From the NCBI GenBank assembly GCA_001970855.1, contig LSSN01005911.1:1-12582 (forward strand): a DNA stretch of 12,582 bases, given 5' to 3'. The translations under genes and the position numbers were made by a program. Shown here piece by piece: positions 9,376-12,582 of this stretch. The notes beneath the pieces are model-generated. The model was not told the origin of the DNA and searched no databases. It saw only the letters and a list, made by a program, of their open reading frames with translations. The stretch's first letter is position 1; every line of letters begins with the position of its first letter. Source of the stretch: Smittium culicis. Its lineage: Eukaryota; Kickxellomycota; Harpellomycetes; Harpellales; Legeriomycetaceae.

Positions 9376-10000
9376 TCCGCCGGTCTACTGGCTGCGTACC
9401 TTAAAGGCAAATGGGATCAATCTATAAACCGAAATATCCATCCAGAAATTGCTTCAAGTAGGCTGGATGGCTTAAGTTGTAAGCAGTAATGGAATTAAGC
9501 TCGTTCCAGCTAAATTGAATCCCTTGAGATCATCATAACTTCTGGTCAAAGCCTAAAACTAACAGGATTAATAAAAAATATGCTTTTACCTAAACGTTGG
9601 AATGATCAACCTGGCTCTCCTAAATTAAGCTAATAAACGGCTGAGATCCGTAATGCTGTAGAACGCTGGATTTGTGCACAGATAATGTCTCAGAATGTGC
9701 TAAACGATTCGTTTCCTCCAGTTTCTAGATGATCCTTCTCTGGAATCGCTGACTTAACTATCTCCGACCAAGGATAGTGTAACGCTGTGTGAAATTTCAG
9801 TATGGTGTGCTTAGAAAAGTACAATACTTTAGCCCCTAAACCACGGCAAAGCATTTCACTCTTAGGAGTTCTCTATATCTGATGAGTTGTTAAAAGTTGT
9901 ATCTAATGGCATAAAGATGCTAGATGCTCCTTAACCTGTACCCAGTTCATCCATCTTCACGACACAGGTTCGTTTGGAAAAGATGAATCGTCATTTTAAG
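9376..10000 (+). pseudogene. Stop-riddled coding relic in a GC-shifted block, probably mobile-element derived
   Basis: Base composition jumps to about 40% G+C at about 9376 and falls back at about 10000, with AT-rich DNA on both sides. One plus frame reads protein-like segments throughout, for example LLAAYLKGKWDQSINRN near the left end and AEIRNAVERWICAQIMSQNV near 9640-9700. It also contains tryptophans and prolines unlike the surrounding chance frames. It is broken by more than ten stops: TAA, TAG and TGA, all one C-to-T or G-to-A step from CAA, CAG, CGA or TGG. The stop rate itself is close to random for this composition, so the coding claim rests on the compositional step and residue make-up. 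The minus strand also has one open run (MLCRGLGAKVLYFSKHT..., about 9885-9690), so the sense strand is not certain. I do not recognise a family. A gag-like protein of a fungal retroelement is only a weak impression. Confidence 0.38.
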
Positions 10001-10069
10001 TATTTAAAATGGATTATATAAAGACTTATTTTTTTCTTGGTACATTTTTGATTTTTAATTAATGACGAT
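9987..10069. repeat. 9-bp inverted repeat at the right edge of the GC-shifted block
   Basis: ATCGTCATT at 9987-9995 is the exact reverse complement of AATGACGAT at 10061-10069. GATGAAT also occurs in direct orientation at 9982-9988 and 10067-10073. The pair straddles the return to AT-rich sequence, so it may mark an element end, but no matching copy was found at the left edge. Confidence 0.35.
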
Positions 10070-10930
10070 GAATTCTAGGCTTATGAAATGATAATTTATT
10101 ATTTAGTGTATATTTTTTATTCCTTCTGAAAATTCCCAAACATTTATATACTGTTGATATATTATATAGTTGTAAACTTAAATTTTTGGAAGGCTCAATC
10201 GAGCTTTCATTATTTTCTGAAAATTTTTGGAGCTATTTTTAGTCCAAATTTCAAAGATAAAGCTCGTATATTGTGTTTTAGTGAATGAAACGACACATCA
10301 ATGACGAGTTCTTGTGTAAATTGGTTTGAAGGTGATCAGATATATTATCAATTTTATTATTTAGTCTCCAGGTAAGATTAATTCTCTTTGTAATTTTATC
10401 TTCTTTTTGAAGATCTATTTCATAACATACTCTTATAAGCGATTCATGCCCTTTACTTATATGTTTTTATGATTTTTTTTACTTGCCAAGGTAGGGTATA
10501 CATATTTAATTTTTTTTATCTATAGCCGCTTTTATTTTCCCTAGGTTTAGATAATCTTTAATTATGTCTCACATTGAGAGTAAAAGGACTTTTAGGAGAA
10601 TTATTTCTTGGCTTGGGTTAGAAGTAGTAGTTTTAGAAATAATAATTTGTAACAATTTTCTAGAGTATAATAAACTCTACCTTTTTTCATTTGATTTATC
10701 ACCGGAATATTAATTTTAAATAAAGTGTAAAATTGGTGTCTTTTTTTAAGAATTTTTACTTTTTGAGAGTTTGAATTTCCCAATCCATTAATTGTATATT
10801 TCACTCCTTTTCACGATATTTTGAATTTAGAGATTTTTCATCTTGAATTCCAGAAACTTCCGATGAATATTGAATTTTTTTCAGCAGAATTTAATAGCTT
10901 TTTATGGTTTATTATACATCTATTTCCTCT
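10001..10930. other. AT-rich stretch without a supportable gene
   Basis: Six-frame reading shows only short open runs. The longest (minus, 10804-10601, GTG start, 67 codons) has no recognisable motif and is near chance length. If the relic to its right is a two-ORF retroelement read on the minus strand, this stretch would hold its downstream part, but no reverse transcriptase or endonuclease motif can be seen. Confidence 0.45.
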
Positions 10931-12120
10931 CAGAATATTTCTACTGTTTGAGCTATAGATGTTTTGGTTATATTTAATTCCGCTTTTCCATATTGAGCAG
11001 CTACTGAATCGATAATTTTTGTTGCTCCAGTAATTGGAGTTGGTATTATATTGTTGATTTGGGGCTGGAATAGAATCGATTTAATAAAAAGAGTGTGTGA
11101 AAGGTGACTATAGTTGCTACTTTTATTTATAGTAATTCCAATTTTCACCATAGTATAGTGATGGAATATGTATTGATTTTCCAGAATTTTTGAATCTAGT
11201 GCTTTAGTTCTGATCTCGGCGTTTAATTCTCAATTAATGCAAGCTGTGGTTCTTGTTAATTGTTTCTAAAAGCCTATACATAAATCCATTTACCGCTTCG
11301 CCAAAAATCATAATCTTGGGAATTTCTATGGAGGCATCTTATTGAAGCCTTTTGAAATATCTTCGTTTTAGTTATCGATCCTTCAAAGATCAATGATATT
11401 TTTTTGAGATTCTGAAAGAATTTTGCCTTCATTTATCTGTATGAAAGCTGAGTTTGACTATTTTATTGAATCAGTCGATTTAAATTATCCACCTGTGGGT
11501 GCTAGATATCTATTTTTTGATATTAGATACTCGCTGAGACACCAGAATGTGATCATAATCATATTTTTAAACCCATTCTTGATTTTCAGGTCTAATAATC
11601 CATGAGACGAATCGACAGAACTATCTTTCGGTGCTTTAGGTCCTTTCTGGAATATTCAAATAAATTCAGCTTTTGGAATCATTTATTCTTTGTAATTCTT
11701 TATTCACTATATTTGATGATATAGCTTTAATTTAAAGAAATGTGATGCTTTGTATATATTATGCTAGTTATTTTGGGTTTTGGTTTTTCGGTTTTCATCT
11801 TTAACTATTTTACTTAATTCTTTATATACTATAGTAACAGTTAATTTTTTAGATTTTGTTTTAGGAGTGAATTTTTTAGAAGCCCAAAATGGTGATTTAG
11901 AGATGGATATGATAGCCACGAAGATTTGAGTCAAATATTATTCAAGTTTACTTTTTTATTTTTAACTCATATTAATTTCTTTATTACTATTTCAGCATCT
12001 ATCGATACTGCGAAATGCGGCGTACTAGCGAGCCATCGAATCATTTAAGAAATCTTCGGGTCTCGAAAAACAGTCTATACTACCCTAGTGATAGAGAAAG
12101 ATAGTAAAAAAAAATTTCCA
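10930..12120 (-). pseudogene. Degenerate minus-strand coding relic with many stops
   Basis: Several open stretches lie in one and the same minus-strand frame: 11937-11767 (57 codons, Lys-rich, containing SPFWASKKFTPKTKSKK), 11655-11488 (56 codons, containing GPKAPKDSSVDSS and ITFWCLSEYLISKN) and 11229-10933 (99 codons, containing TPITGATKIIDSVAAQYG). A further protein-like run (PEDFLNDSMAR, then YAAFRSIDRC) lies in this frame at 12060-11995. Roughly 20 stops interrupt the frame, fewer than about 30 expected at this composition, which hints at former coding. Between 11487 and 11230 the frame looks shifted. The order of a Trp-Ala motif, a Lys-rich linker and a domain faintly recalls ORF1/gag-like proteins of fungal non-LTR elements, but I cannot confirm this. 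A spliced functional gene is less likely, because no consistent donor and acceptor set joins the open stretches. Confidence 0.33.
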
Positions 12121-12582
12121 ATAATTTTAACTAAATAATAACTATCTGTAATAAATAAATTAATATAAATTGCAAGCAAATGTTGAAATAACGATATCTT
12201 TACAATGATACATGTGTAATCTGTAGTTGATTTTTATTGTTATACTTATATTATCTTAAGACGTTATAATATTCTAACCCATGCCATATTTATTATAAAA
12301 ATATTCAGATAATAATAAGTTATACCATTTGTGCACACAGAAACTATAATTTATTTGAGATGTCATTTAGAAAAAAATTAATGTAAAAGGGATAACAGTA
12401 TTTTTTGAAATAGTTGTATAGGGCTATTGATTTAATTTTTATTAGTCATAATAGAGTAAAATTTTTCATATGGAGATAAGGGATTTATTGCTTTATGTGA
12501 TTATTAATATTGAAATATATAAAATACGAGCTTAACTGATTTTTAGAATTTCATATAAAATTATATTTTATAACTATTTGGA
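12121..12582. other. AT-rich stretch, nothing seen
   Basis: No open frame of note, no RNA gene, and no repeat beyond simple AT-rich runs. Confidence 0.55.

Noticed and set aside
9376..10000. Mitochondrial or ribosomal RNA fragment as the source of the GC-shifted block
   Set aside because: No conserved rRNA segment was recognised, and the block reads more like a decayed protein frame. The alternative is not excluded without a database search.
10601..10804. 67-codon minus-strand frame, considered as the start of a retroelement second ORF
   Set aside because: It begins at GTG, is in a different frame from the neighbouring relic, and shows no endonuclease or reverse transcriptase motif.
11423..11605. 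60-codon plus-strand frame
   Set aside because: It is antisense to the minus-strand relic and is not extended by neighbouring open blocks in the same frame.

Overview
The window looks like nuclear DNA of a very AT-rich eukaryote, because the one convincing gene needs short GT-AG introns (75 and 83 nt) to stay open. A filamentous fungus with AT-rich, transposon-derived blocks fits the picture, but the organism cannot be named from this sequence. A protist with an AT-rich genome is not excluded. No prokaryotic gene organisation, rRNA, tRNA or CRISPR array was seen.

Layout. (1) Positions 1 to about 1915, minus strand: a spliced protein-coding gene that runs off the left edge. Its three consecutive open blocks join in frame through two introns. 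It gives at least 494 residues with no recognised domain, including a Lys/Asn-rich tract and a Ser-rich linker. The 5' end is unresolved. (2) About 1916 to 8120: more than 6 kb of extremely AT-rich DNA with no supportable gene, only short inverted repeats and low-complexity tracts. (3) 8128 to 8321: a less AT-rich island holding four stem-loops in a row, two of them strong. (4) 8322 to 9375: AT-rich again, with two further perfect stem-loops. (5) About 9376 to 10000: a sharp-edged block of about 40% GC carrying a protein-like but stop-riddled frame, probably a decayed mobile-element or gene relic. (6) 10001 to 10930: AT-rich, no gene. (7) 10933 to 12120: a second probable relic, on the minus strand, where several open stretches share one frame interrupted by many stops. 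(8) 12121 to 12582: AT-rich, nothing seen.

One partial gene therefore sits beside a gene-poor, AT-rich tract containing degenerate coding relics. This would fit an AT-rich isochore (for example one shaped by RIP-like C-to-T mutation in a fungus) or a pericentromeric region. Both readings are inferences. No multi-gene system or operon is visible, and I found no clear candidate for a new biological system. The stem-loop island and the unrecognised gene are the best leads.
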